64,000 bases of DNA from Rebecca billardiae RCC1528. Lineage: Eukaryota; Haptophyta. The stretch spans positions 2,666,001 to 2,730,000 of the forward strand of contig OZ251225.1 in assembly GCA_965240325.2 (NCBI GenBank). The letters are read 5' to 3'. This document shows positions 45,385 through 56,394 of the stretch, piece after piece. The notes beneath the pieces are model-generated. The model was not told the origin of the DNA. It made no database searches and saw only the letters and a program-made list of their open reading frames with translations. The position numbers and the translations under genes were made by a program. Position 1 is the first letter of the stretch, and each line of letters opens with the position of its first letter.

Positions 45385-47959
45385 CACCGCCATCGCCGCC
45401 GCCACCGCCGCCGCCGCCGCCATCGCCGCCGCCACCGCCGCCTTCGCCGCCACCTCCACCGCCACCGCCGCCGTCGACGGTCGCCCCGTCGTCCATCGCG
45501 ACGAGCTCGGCAGGCAGCGGCACGGCCCGGACGGCAGGCCGGCCGGCCGCAAGCACAGCGTTCACTGCCAGCTGGTCGTCGTCCGCGCCCTCGCGCGTCG
45601 CCTCGATCGCACGGTCAAGGAGCGCGCGCGCGCCCGCGCTCGGCGCAAAAGCACACCACCCCATGACGACTGTCGCCCCGCCGAGCGTGCGCACGTGCGC
45701 TGGCGGGTACCTTCCCGCGGAGGCGAGCACGTCGATGGGCGCGTGGCCCTGTGCCGCGGGCCGCGCGAGCAGGCGCAGCGCCGGGGCGAGCGGGCGCACC
45801 GCCACTGCGTCCGCGTCGGAGAGCAGCACGCCCCAGCCGGCCCTCAGCAGAGCGCGCGCCAGCTCGAGCCTCTCAAGCCAGAGGCCATCCAGGGAGAACT
45901 GGCCCTCGCCCTCGCGCTCGCGGCCAAACCAGAAGCGCGGGATGAGCGGGAGCGTGGGCGCGCCGAGCGTGCGCAGCTGCGCGTGCGTCGGCCAGTCGAG
46001 CGCGCACAGCAGCGGCACGAGCGCGGGCGCGCCACGCCCCGACGCGGCCGACTCTGTAGGCTCGCGCGCGGCGCCGCGTTGGCGCGCGCGCGCGCCCGCG
46101 CCGGCCGCGGCGCCGGCCGCGGCCGAGCTTGTGGCGGCGAGCGGCGGCGGTGGCAGTGCGGAGCTGAGGGCGAGCGCGGCCGCCCAGTTGAGCGCGGTGT
46201 CGACGTACCCCGCTGAGACGGTGGTGAGCACTGCCACCGCGCCCGACGGCGGCGTGCCCAGCGGCAGCTGCGCGCTCGCCGCGCGCAGCGCGAGCTCGAC
46301 CGCATCCTTGCACGCGTGTCCGATGGCCGGTGCCCAGCCGAGGGGCCTCGCCCAGCGGCCGATCACGGCCCAGACGTCGCACGTGACCTCGCGCGTCCAC
46401 ACGAGCGAGGGCGGCGCGGCGGCGCTCGAGTTACGCCGGAACGCCACGGCGCTCGCCGAGCACGCCCGCGCGGCGTGCACATCCTCACCCCAGAGGCTGC
46501 GGCGAATGCCGTCTGCCGCGGCGGCCGTGAGCGCCGCGGCTGCGGCGCGCGCGGCGGTAGCGCCGCCGCCGCCGCCGCCGCCGCCGGCGTGCAGCGGCGG
46601 CGCGGGGGGTCGCAGCCAGGCGAGCAGCTCGTGCAGCTGCGCGGCGCAGTCCGCACGCAGAGCCTCGTACCGCACGACGTACGTGTGCTCCGAGCGCCCG
46701 CCCGCCGCGCCGCCGAACCGGCGCTGCCACGCGCGATGCGAGGCCCAGGAGGCGGCGTACGCGCGCGCGTACGCTCGCGCGACGCCGGCAAAGTGCGGCG
46801 CGCTGAACAGCGAGGGCGTGACGACGCCGACGTGCGCGTCGAGGTCGGCGAGCGGCTTGCCCTGCCTCGCGCGCGCCTCCTTCAGCGAGGTGAAGAAGTT
46901 GCGCTGGTACTCCGCCCAGATCGCCTCGTACGGCTCACGATCGATGATGAGCGCTCGCGCCGGCGGCAGCCAGTGTGCGCACTTTGCGCCAATCGTCGCG
47001 CGGATCGTCTGCGTGCTCAGCTTCGCGCCGAAATCGCCGCCGCCGTGCCAGGGCACGCGGCGCCCGGCGGCCTCGAGCTCCTTCGCGCGGAGCAGCTCGT
47101 ACGGCACGTGCACCGCGTGCGCCTTCACGGCCACCACCGAGTCGTCGCACCGCCGCTCGCCCGGGAACTTTCGGGAAAGTTCCGCGTCCTCGTACACGGA
47201 GCCGCTGAGGTAGCCTGTCCCCGCCTCGAGTAGTCTGCGCACCCACGTGTTGCCCGAGCCGGGGAAGGACCAGAGGACGGGGGCGCGCCAGCCAACGCCG
47301 TCGAGTATGAACGCCGCGGGGCCGTCTGCCGCCTCGGCGCGCGCCGCCTCCAGCGCGCCGCACTGCTCCCAGCGCACCACTCCGATCGCGGCGCCGCCGC
47401 CCGCGCGCCGCGCGGGCGCGCGGCAGAACACCGCCGTGCGCGGCTGCTGGCCGCCGCTCGACGCGGGCGCAGGGGCGGTGTCATTCGCACGCGCGGTCGT
47501 GTTGCCCGCGAGCGCGGCCACGTCGAAGCAGCTGCGCGCCCCGCCGATGCACAGGCGCGATGGGCATCGCGCGGCGAGCTGATGAGCTTCTGAGCCGAGC
47601 AGGGCAACGTGTGTGGCGCCCGTCGGCGGCTGCGCGGTGCAAGCGCCCGTCGGCGGCGTGGCGATGAGCGCCAACGCGCAGCTGATGCGCTCGAAGCGCT
47701 CGCGCGGCGGCAGCCCCTCCGCGGCGTCCTGCGCATCGGCGCGCCGGAGCGCACACAGCGCGGCACTCGACACCGGAAGTGCATCGAGCGCTGTCGAGCC
47801 TTCGCCATCGCCTGCGCGCGGTCCCGCGCTGCGAGGTGCGGCGGTTGGCTGGCGGATGACGTGGGCACTACTCTCGAGCTGCAGCCGTGGGGCTGTCAGG
47901 AGGCAGCCCACGACCACGGCCGCCGTGACACAAGCCAGAGCGCGTCGGATGCGCGTCAT
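42161..47959 (-). CDS. Multi-domain type II membrane enzyme: sulfotransferase + glycosyltransferase + fucosyltransferase-like
   Basis: A single uninterrupted frame gives 1932 aa from the ATG at 47957-47959. Residues 6-23 (RALACVTAAVVVGCLLTA) form a signal anchor, which predicts a Golgi lumenal protein. Around residue 228, LWSFPGSGNTWVRRLLEAGTG and GSVYEDAEL match PAPS-binding sulfotransferases of the WSCD type. Around 715, LLRAGWGVLLSDADAVAVRP is a DxD-type nucleotide-sugar site as in GT77-like enzymes. Residues about 826-886 are a poly-Gly linker. A further segment (AALNVGARVASAEWLLLLP, SARAWHRAGGLP) resembles a degenerate GT2 domain (inference). From about 1535, LQPEGGLGNRLRALAAGWAVAQ, GIHVRMASN and LLLLSRTRMLLASQPSSYSD match NodZ/O-fucosyltransferase-like domains. 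It probably builds sulfated cell-surface polysaccharides. The frame is open further upstream to 48124, but only from a TTG. Confidence 0.88.
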
Positions 47960-48126
47960 CCAACCAGCGCCGCCATGCTGAAAGCCCCCCCCTACTAAGA
48001 CAGTGGCAAAAGGTGTGCTCTCCGGACCACAGTCGGCCTTCCCGGACTCTTCGAGCATCGCCAGCGCGCAACGCAGCCCACGAGGGCGACTCGCTCGTGC
48101 CTGGCCGGCAGGACGCAAGCTCAATC
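47960..48126. promoter_or_regulatory. 167-bp shared region between divergent glycan enzyme and plastid uL15 genes
   Basis: Start codons at 47959 (-) and 48127 (+) are only 167 bp apart, so the two promoters overlap. A CCCCCCC run followed by TACTAAGA lies at about 47988-48000. Confidence 0.5.
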
Positions 48127-49155
48127 ATGATGAGGGCCGCGCTCCTCCTGGCCGCCGCGGGGCTGGCGAGCGGGCTCGTGGCGCCGCCCGTGGGCGGTAA
48201 GTGGCGCCGCGCCTGTTACCCCTCGACCCCTTTGTCCGCCTCGCCCTTGCCACGGGCTCGCGCCCCTCACCGCGTCCTCGCGCCTTAGGCTCACCTCACA
48301 CTCCCCTTTCACGTTTGCTAACGACCCTGACGCGCGCGCCTGCAGTGCGCACTGTGGCGAGGACGTCCTTGCGGTCGGGTGCGATTGCGATGAAGATCTT
48401 CGACTGGAAGCGCCGATCTGACACGTACGCGGAGGAGGAGGAGCTCCGGCTGCACAACCTCCGGCCAGCGCCCGGCTCTCACAAGCGCAAGATCCGCAAG
48501 GGCCGCGGGATGGGCTCGGGCAAGGGCGGCTCGTGCGGCTTCGGCATGCGCGGGCAGCTCTCGCGCTCGGGCAGGCCGACGCGCCCCGGCTTCGAGGGCG
48601 GCCAGACGCCGCTCTACCGGCGGATCCCCAAGCTCCGCGGCAAGCCGACCGGCCCGGGCCACACGAAGACAGAGTATGGTCTCATCAAGGTGTGCCGCCA
48701 AACCGCGCACGACACACGCGCGCACGAGCGCGGCGTGGCGAGCGCGCGCACGTGGCTGCGGGCGAGGCGTGCCTTGCACCCTCGGGCCCGCGCGTGCGCT
48801 CACGCGCCCGCCCCCCGCGCGCCGCGCTCTCGGCCGCGCGCAGCTCGAGTACCTGAACGTGATGGACGACAACGCCGAGGTGTCCTATGACGCGCTGCTG
48901 AGCGCCGGCGCCATGACGAAGGTGAAGCCGTCGCTCATCAAGGTGGTCGGTGGCGGCGAGCTCTCGAAGAAGGGGCTCGTGGTCAAGGCGCACGCCTTCA
49001 CCGCCACGGCGCGCCAGGCGATCACCGACAACGGTGGCGAGTGCGTCGTCCTCCCGCCTTACCCGGTGAGCGACAAGGCGCCGGCGGCGGCGGCGCCGGC
49101 TGCGCCCGCCGCCGAGGCGGCACCGGCTGAGGCGGCGGCGCCGGCGGAGGAGTGA
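48127..49155 (+). CDS. RPL15: Plastid ribosomal protein uL15 (L15), nucleus-encoded, three exons
   Basis: Exons are 48127-48196 (donor GTAAGT), 48346-48689 (donor GTGTGC) and 48844-49155, giving 241 aa. The N-terminus ([20 protein letters not shown]) is a signal peptide followed by an Arg/Ser-rich transit-like stretch, the bipartite type used for secondary plastids. The mature part is bacterial L15: [51 protein letters not shown], then the C-terminal [20 protein letters not shown]. It belongs to the 50S subunit of the plastid ribosome. The last about 30 residues are an Ala/Pro/Glu tail, an extension not found in bacteria. The family call is secure; the plastid location is inferred from the presequence (mitochondrial L15 is the alternative). 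Confidence 0.93.
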
Positions 49156-51670
49156 GCCTCGCCGTGCGCTGGCGAGACAGCCGGGCACCGCCGCCTGCTG
49201 CCGCGCGCGAGATACGGCACGGTGTCGGCGCGGGCTCACGCTTACGGCATCCTGCGGCAGGCAGCGCACGCTGCTTACAGCTTACGGCCGCGTCCGCTCG
49301 AATCGGATGGCACAAACTCCCCATGGAACGATGGCTGTCGATCGGTGACGCTGCTGCAGGCTGGAGGCGAGGACGCTCGGACTTGGGCGGGCGCGCTTGG
49401 CCACGGGGGTGCGCCTCCGCTGCCCGTGCAATCGGAGCCCTCATGTCCCTTAACTGTGACTCGTAAGCCGCCTGGCAGGACGCCGGCCCGCGCACTCTGC
49501 GACTGCTGTACGGCGTACGCGATACAGACGATACTAGTTACTACCGGCTGTGTTGTGCATGACAGTGCATCATGACAGTGCATGCCTGTTCCGTCGTGAA
49601 TCGACGGCCCGGCGAACCCGGAAGGCGGAACTCGATCCGCGTAACTCTGTCAAAACTCACGTGGCAACACGACACACGTACCGAGTCCCGGCGGGTACGG
49701 CTACTCGGCTACTGTACGCGCCAACCCCGGACTCAGCATGCCGCAGCGACGCGGCGCTCACGCTGACGCTGACAGTGCCGGCAACTCAGCAGTCTTATAT
49801 CTCCCGAGTCCTCAGTCCGCGCACTCCGAGTCCGGCTCCGCCGCAGGCGCAGGCCGTCGGACGACGACCGCGTCGCCGGACACCGGTCACACGACCGGTC
49901 TAGAGAGATACTGTGAGTGAGTACTGACTGAACTGACTCTACTGATAACTGAGTGAGTACTGCTGTCATCGTTGTCTAATTCATCAACTAGTACCGAAAT
50001 AACGGCCCGCCATTCAAAAACGTAGCTAGTACTGTTCGACATCATTATTAAATTTTCAGATACAATATATTCAGCATTCAATTAGCAGGTAATAATATTT
50101 AAATACGATAGCAGCTGATTATTAGTAGAGTTACGGTGTGACACACTGGCAGCATCAGTCGTATTATAATTTGCAGGCTGCCAGGCTGTCGTTATTGGGC
50201 TTGGCACTCCCGCCGGGCCTCCCGGCCATAGTCACCCGCGTGGCGCACGTGCGGCGTGCCTGTGGCACGGCCGGGCCCAACCCTGCCCGTGGCGGCCCGT
50301 GCGGGGCAGCCGCGGCCGCCGCGGGCCCGCGGGCGCCGGGCGGGCGGCGCCGGCAGCGCGGGCGGCCCGCCGCCGGGCCCGGGGCGCCCGGCACCGCCCG
50401 GGGACCGCCTGGCCGCATGCGATTCGGACCGATTCAACAGACGCCACTGTCGCACGGATTCGTCGGGAAAGTTCTCAGACTGCCAGAGACAGGCTGCGGC
50501 GAGTAGTGACTAGTGTCACGAGACCGAGTGCCACTTCACTCACTTGTCAATAATCACATATTCATGGAGTCAGTCAATCGTCAGTGACTCGAGTAGATCG
50601 CTAGTTAGATGACTGTCTGACGAGTATGATACTCTGAGTCTCTTCTGAGTCAGCATCGTCAGCACCATCAGACTTTGCCGATGATTGGCGGCCGATTCTG
50701 ACAGCTGGAGAGTAGAGCGATGCAGCGGCCAGGGTTTGAACAGGCCGCAGCGGGCCGCCAGTCTGAGTCGCCGCAGGCTTCGGGGACCCTCAGTAGAGCG
50801 GTGCGCGATCGAGTCCGCGCCAGCGGAATACGTAGTAACAGGGCCTCACGCAGTCGGCAGCTGGAACCGGGCGCACGGCGGACTCTTATTACGGTACTAC
50901 TACGCGACTGACGACGACGTTATTCTTTTAGTAAGACGAATAATAGCAGTCGTACTGACGTAGTTACGACTACCATACTCACAGACCGTTGAGTCAGCCT
51001 GTTCGGAGTGTTCGGATGACAAGTCTGGCACCTCGGAGCCGGCCTAGGCTGCCTAACTACTGCTAGTAGCTTAGTATCAGCCGCGCGTAGCTAGATCTAC
51101 TGCTAGTAAGAATTCCTGCTGGGCCCCGGTTGGCCGGTTATCAATGCTGAGACCCCGGAGACCGCTGCCGTCTGCGAGAGTTCCGAGTGACCCGGCGCGG
51201 TCCGGGCCGGCGGGTCACCCCGGCCGGGCGCTATCGCCACTCATACTATCGGTCAATGCCGATACTCGTGGGACTCGTGGCAGCCGCCAGCCGACGCCGT
51301 GAAGCACGGGCACCGGCCACATGGCAACAGGGCCAGGGGCACCGGCCCGTACTCTGGCAGACGCACAACTAGCAGCCAGCCTTATTCGCCTTTCGCGATG
51401 GCTGCCTCTGCTCAGCGGCGCATCCGGCCACCATCCCGGATCGCGCCGAAAGCGGTCGTCGCTCCATCATGCGGCGCTTAGCAGAGGGTGCACTTCGTTC
51501 GGAGCGCGCAGGCGTACCGCGGGCGGTGCACCCTGCACGACCACGCGCCTGCGTGATCTGGCGCCGGCCGATTGAAATGCGAATGCCACCATGGCACTCA
51601 AACTCAAACGGTGCGAGAGATCGCGCGCACCACTGCCACGCAGGGGGCGCGTGGCATCGACGCGATGCAC
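49156..51670. other. 2.5 kb without a supported gene
   Basis: Convergent intergenic region between uL15 (+) and ubiquilin (-). Composition alternates between GC-rich blocks (for example 50200-50410) and AT-rich stretches (49960-50160). I found no domain, RNA gene or clear repeat. Short frames are compositional. The 14-mer GAATGGCGGGCCGT, which forms the border of the insert at 22703, recurs here on the minus strand near 50000. Confidence 0.55.
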
Positions 51671-51939
51671 TCATCCCAGCAGGCGCGCCACCGCGGCGTT
51701 GATGTTTCCGCCCGTGGCGATGAGCGCATCCAGAATCTTTGAGCGGTCATCAAACCCCATCTCAGTGACCGCGTCGATCTCAGCGCTGTACCGCGACTCC
51801 GCGGCCGCGCGCGCAGCCTCGGTCATCGCCGCGGTCGGGGTTGGGGCTGCAGCCTGCGCGCCGCTCGGCGTGGCAGCGGTGGCTGCGCCGCCTGCTGCTG
51901 GTGGGGTGAAGGCCAGCTGCTGCTGGAACATGTTGACCA

Positions 51940-51971
<32 letters not shown>

Positions 51972-53080
51972 GCCGCCGCCGCCGCCCCAGGCTGCTGCTG
52001 CTGCTGTGGAGCCTGCATCCCTCCAAACCCCATCGCGCCCGAGCCGCCACGGCCGAGCAGCTGCTGCATCACCGGATCCTGCATCGCCTCGAGCATGTCC
52101 TGCATGAGCGCCGGGTCGCCGAACATGGAGCCGAGCATACCACCCGAGTTGCCCGCAGCGTCTGCTCCGGCGCCGCCCCTACCGCCCGTCGCCGCCCCGG
52201 CCGCCCCGAGCCCGGCGCCTGGGGGCGCACTGGCCGCGCCGCCTCCGCCGAGCGTGGGGGCAGCGCCACGCGCAGCCCCGCCGCCGAATCCGCCGAACGG
52301 CAGCGCCGCGCCCAGATCGTCGGCACGGGCCGCCGAGCCACGCTCGGGCGCCGCCCACGGGTTCGGCAGGGCGGAGGTGTTCGGCGCCTCCGGCTGCTGT
52401 GAGCTCGTGCGGCTTGCGCCCGTCGGCTCGTCGCCGCCGCCGCCGTGCCCGCCCGGCGGCTGGGAAAGCGGCTCCTGGATGGTGTTGTACATTCGGCGCA
52501 GCGCGTTGAACCCCTCGGGATGCGACTCGATGTTGGACATCGCGCGGTCCGTCGTGCGCATCATCTCGCGCATCAGCTCCGGGTTGCGCGCCGTGGCCAT
52601 CGTCTGCCGCAGCGTTGCCGGGTCGGAGAGGAGGTGGCCGATCTCGGGATTGTTCTCGACGACCTCGCGCATCTGCGGGTTGGAGAAGAGGATCGTACGC
52701 AGCATCTCCGGGTCGGACATGATGTGCTGCATCAGCGGGTTGTCCATCATCGTCCGCATCGCGTCTGGGTCCATGCCGCCCATCCCCGGGAGCGCCGCTT
52801 GGCCACCGGAGTTGGCGGTTGGCACGGTGGCGGAGGCCGGCGGCAGCTCGCGCCGTGCGCCGCGCACGATGTGGATCGAGTCGCCGTCCTCAAACGATAT
52901 GTCAGCCAGCGTCCGGTCGTCGGTGAGCACGCGCCCGCGGTAGATGGCCTTCTGCAGGTCGACATCGAGCCCTGCCACGGCCGCGGCCACGCGCTGCTTC
53001 AGCTCGAGCACGGTGAGCGTGCTCTCGATGTCGTCCATCTCGAGGCGCGCGCCGGTCGAGACGATGATCTTCGCCTTCAT
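51671..53080 (-). CDS. Ubiquilin / Dsk2-like ubiquitin shuttle protein
   Basis: 469 aa, single exon, start ATG at 53078-53080. Residues 1-73 form a ubiquitin-like domain (MKAKIIVSTGARLEMDDIES, LQKAIYRGRVLTDDRTLADI). An STI1-type Met/Asn/Pro-rich region follows (MDNPLMQHIMSDPEMLRTIL, NNPEIGHLLSDPATLRQTM) and a second weaker one (FGDPALMQDMLEAMQDPVMQ). The C-terminal 40 residues are a UBA domain (EIDAVTEMGFDDRSKILDAL, GGNINAAVARLLG). This order defines ubiquilins, which carry ubiquitinated or hydrophobic clients to the proteasome. A CAG-encoded glutamine run lies before LVNMFQQQLAF. The frame is open 17 codons upstream but without support. Confidence 0.95.
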
Positions 53081-54391
53081 GGCGCAGTTCCAAACCTCGC
53101 CCGAGCAGACGACCCGCGCGCGAGCCCACACGGATCGCGCAGCAGCGAGGACGACTCACGCCTTCTTCCAGGGTCTTTACCACCGCTTCGCGTGGCCCGT
53201 CGCCCGGACTCACTGCAGCGGACGGTCTTTTCCGGACGGACGCTGAGCCGCCACAGGCGGATGCAGGGGCGCTCGCGTCGTCGTCGACTTCTTGCTAGGT
53301 GAGACGCGACTGACGCTTGACTGATTTAGGGAGGCTCGGGCAGTACACGTCCATGGCCATCTGCCGCACGGTCGCAGCAATGCGTAAAATTACGACTCAG
53401 CTTACTAGCAGCGCAGCATTATCAATCACGGCGACGCCTGCCGCCGACTGGGACCGGGCCCCGGACGCGAACTCGTGGGCCGCGCGACCCGCCAAGCAGG
53501 CTGAAACATTCCGCCAGTCCCTGGCTCATCCGGCCGGCCGCCACCCGCCGACTCGCAGACACTCTGCTCTCAGTCTCCCTAATAGTCACTGGTAACACTC
53601 TCAGCCCGCGCGCGGCCGACGTCGTCAGCGCCGCGTCGGGTCGGGCCGCCGGGTCGGCGGGTGGTCGGGCACTCGGGCCGGTGGTCGGAATGCGGTGGGG
53701 CTCGGACCGCGCTACTTGCCCTTGCGGCGCCGAGACCGCGCGGCCGACTGGCGACTCGCGGACCGTCACGCGGTCCGACGAAACCCTGCCGGTGCCAAGC
53801 TGCTCGTGAGGCGGGCCGGCAGTGCCCAGTGGCCTGGGCCGGCTGCCCCTGCTCACTGGCAGCCCAACTGCCCGCGGCCAACGCCGAGAAAGTGCCGGAC
53901 TCTCTCGCCCGAGCCGCCAGCGTCGGGCCGAGCGGGCGAGCCCGCGCCGCCGCTGAGGCAATGTGTCATAAGACATAACAACAGCCCTCTGTACGGTCTG
54001 TACGGAATTGTTACTCAGTTGTAGATGAACTCCGAATCCGATTGTGAAGACTGAAGTGCCCGGCCGCACTTTTAGTAAGAGCAGTTGACTTTTAGCTAAC
54101 TATCTGAAATAGCATATATCAGTGATTATTCATTAAATCTGATTTGATTTGTAAACTGCAAGCCTGGTGCGGCGCGGCAATGGCACTGAGGCGTTGCCAC
54201 CGGCACCGGTGCCGACGGATTCACAGAATGCGGCATGCCAGCCGCAGTTCTCCACAGCAGGCATGCTCCCAGCCGCAGTTCTCCACAGCAGGCATGCTCA
54301 GACGCGATCGTGCAGGCAGTGACGCCATTTGCCCCAGCGCTGCCAGTCATGTTATGATCAGGAATGCCGTCCGCCCCGTCGGAGCCCTCCG
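53081..54391. other. 1.3 kb intergenic with a short tandem duplication
   Basis: Upstream of ubiquilin and downstream of U1-C. Two adjacent 30-bp copies containing CCGCAGTTCTCCACAGCAGG lie at 54240-54298. Otherwise no supported feature. Confidence 0.6.
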
Positions 54392-55120
54392 TCAGCGAGG
54401 CCCTCCGTGATGCGGGTAAGGAGCGGGCGGCATGCCAGGTGGCGCGCCACCGCCCTGTGGAGGTCCACCGATCCCGAATGCAGCAGCTAGCGCCGATTGT
54501 GGCATGCCACCTGGCCCAGGGCCACCGAGGGCCTGGGGCGGGGGCGCATAGCCGTAGCCGCCAGGTGGCCCCATGGCCGGTGGCATCTGCCCCATGTGTG
54601 CAGGCGGCCTCGGCGGCGGGGGAGGGAGCTGGTGCCCCGGCGGTGCAAAGCCACCACCTGGCGGGAAGCCACCACCTGGCGCCGGGAAGCCGCCGCCGCC
54701 TGGCGCCGGGAAGCCGCCGCCGCCTGGCGCCGGGAAGCCGCCGCCCGCTGGCGCCGGGAAGCCGCCGCCCGGCTGGTTTGGGTTTGGGGGTGGTAGTGGC
54801 ATGCCTACGCGAAGGCGTTGGCAAGGGGCGACGGAACGATATGGTGGAGGGGCATGCGCGGTCAGACATCGGATCAGAGCGCTTCGTCGCGCGCCGCGAC
54901 CGAACTTCGCGCGCGCTGATGGGCGAGGCGCGCTCTGCAACGTACTCGGCACATTGGGCAGGCCGCCGGGACCAGCATTCTCTCGCAGCTGCAGCTGGAA
55001 TTTCGCATAGTACTCGACGACACTCATGATGTGCCTGCGCCCGCTCATGTGCTGCCGCCTGCCAGAGACGGAAGAGTGCGTCAAGAAGATCTCGCAGTAG
55101 TCGCAGTAGAAGCGCGGCAT
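54392..55120 (-). CDS. SNRPC: U1 small nuclear ribonucleoprotein C (U1-C), two exons
   Basis: Exon 1 is 55120-54946 and exon 2 is 54804-54392, joined within a Ser codon (donor GTACGT, acceptor CGTAG), 195 aa. The N-terminus [17 protein letters not shown] with Cys6, Cys9, His24 and His30 is the U1-type C2H2 zinc finger, which contacts the U1 snRNA/5' splice-site duplex. The C-terminal part is Pro/Gly/Met-rich, with four or five tandem GGGFPAP units encoded by a short DNA repeat (about 54655-54780), then [12 protein letters not shown]. Such tails are typical of U1-C. An unspliced reading gives a 47-residue Arg-rich insertion, so the intron is preferred. Confidence 0.9.
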   Translation of the reverse strand: MPRFYCDYCEIFLTHSSVSGRRQHMSGRRHIMSVVEYYAKFQLQLRENAGPGGLPNVPSTLQSAPRPSARAKFGRGARRSALIRCLTAHAPPPYRSVAPCQRLRVGMPLPPPNPNQPGGGFPAPAGGGFPAPGGGGFPAPGGGGFPAPGGGFPPGGGFAPPGHQLPPPPPRPPAHMGQMPPAMGPPGGYGYAPPPQALGGPGPGGMPQSALAAAFGIGGPPQGGGAPPGMPPAPYPHHGGPR

Positions 55121-55254
55121 GATGGCGTCTGCGAGGCGCTCGACCTCTCAAGCTTTCGCTTGACCGTGAGGCGTGACGTCGTTGCGGGGCTCCACGTCCG
55201 GAAAGCTGGGCTGATGCTTTTCTCCGGACCAAGTCAACGACGCCGCCGCTGCTC
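55121..55254. promoter_or_regulatory. 134-bp shared region between divergent U1-C and coiled-coil genes
   Basis: Start codons at 55120 (-) and 55255 (+) are 134 bp apart. Confidence 0.5.
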
Positions 55255-56148
55255 ATGATCACCATCGATCGGAAACCGTCCACCGCGGAAAGTCGGAAAC
55301 CACAAGCTGCAGTGCTGGCGGCAGAGCCGGGGGCCCACGGCAACTCACAACTCCTGCCTGAACTCGCGACGATTCGTCAGCCTTGGCGGGGGATGGTAGA
55401 GGCGCGCCATGAAGCGGAGCGGTCACTCCTGCTCTCCGAGATGGAAGACATGGAATTCCATCGTGCAGCCCTCGAGTCGCAGCTCAGCCTAGCGACCACC
55501 ACAAAGCTACCGACCTCGCACACGCGCGCAGACGACGTTGTGTCAAAAGGCGTGATGCGCGCTGAACTGGCCGACCTCGAGCGAAAGATGGAGGAGGCGC
55601 GCGCGCTCCAGCGCGCCGCGGAGCACATCTACCACACGCACCTGTCGGTCTTTTCGCACACGCTCTCGAGCATGGAGGAGAGCGAGGCAAGCCTGGGCCT
55701 CGAGCGTGCCGCGGCGGCTCAGCCACCTGAGTCTTCATCGGCGACGCTTGCAGCTCCGCCTGTCAACATGGGCGAGCTTCGCCAGGCCGTGGTCGCGCTG
55801 GAGCACCTGCTCGATGCCGAGCTTGGGGCACCCTCGCCGGCGCCGCCGCTGGCCCCCGCGCCAGACCTTGTCTGCGCCATGCAACTCGATCAAGTGCTTC
55901 GGGCAGCGCTGGCCTCGGCGCCTGTACACGCGCAGTCGCGCAGTGCCCTGCTCGGTGTGGAGGGCCGCTCGATCATGTCGCGCGCTGTCCAAGCGCTCGG
56001 CCGGCGCGCGCACGGCATCACCGTCGCTGTGCAGGAGCTTGCCGCGCTTCAGGCCATTCTCGAGGCCGAGATCGGCATGCTTGAACCAGTTGCTGCGCAG
56101 CTATACGGCGGCGCTCCGGCGTTTGCGGCGCCAGTCGCCGGGGGATGA
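55255..56148 (+). CDS. Helical/coiled-coil protein of unknown function (297 aa)
   Basis: A single exon from the ATG at 55255 to TGA at 56146-56148. The central part is helical with heptad character (MVEARHEAERSLLLSEMEDM, MRAELADLERKMEEARALQR). It is followed by a Pro-rich break and a second helical half (MGELRQAVVALEHLLDAELG, VAVQELAALQAILEAEIGML). No known domain is recognised. The length, codon use and tight divergent pairing with U1-C support a real gene. Confidence 0.7.
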   Translation: MITIDRKPSTAESRKPQAAVLAAEPGAHGNSQLLPELATIRQPWRGMVEARHEAERSLLLSEMEDMEFHRAALESQLSLATTTKLPTSHTRADDVVSKGVMRAELADLERKMEEARALQRAAEHIYHTHLSVFSHTLSSMEESEASLGLERAAAAQPPESSSATLAAPPVNMGELRQAVVALEHLLDAELGAPSPAPPLAPAPDLVCAMQLDQVLRAALASAPVHAQSRSALLGVEGRSIMSRAVQALGRRAHGITVAVQELAALQAILEAEIGMLEPVAAQLYGGAPAFAAPVAGG

Positions 56149-56394
56149 TTCGGATACTACTACTAACAGTACTATGCAACGTCACGTGACTGTATGGCCG
56201 TTGGTCTGGGCGTGAACGTTGTAGGGAGCTAAACTGTGGCGCGAAGGCCTCAACCTCGGAGCCTGTAAGCTGCTAAGCTGCTACGATTCCGGACGTTCCA
56301 TCGCGGAGCCTGGTGACAGGCTTCCATAGTTATTCATCGCTAGCTACTGAGCTATTGTCGTAGTTATAATTGGACGGCCGTTTTCGCCCGCCCC

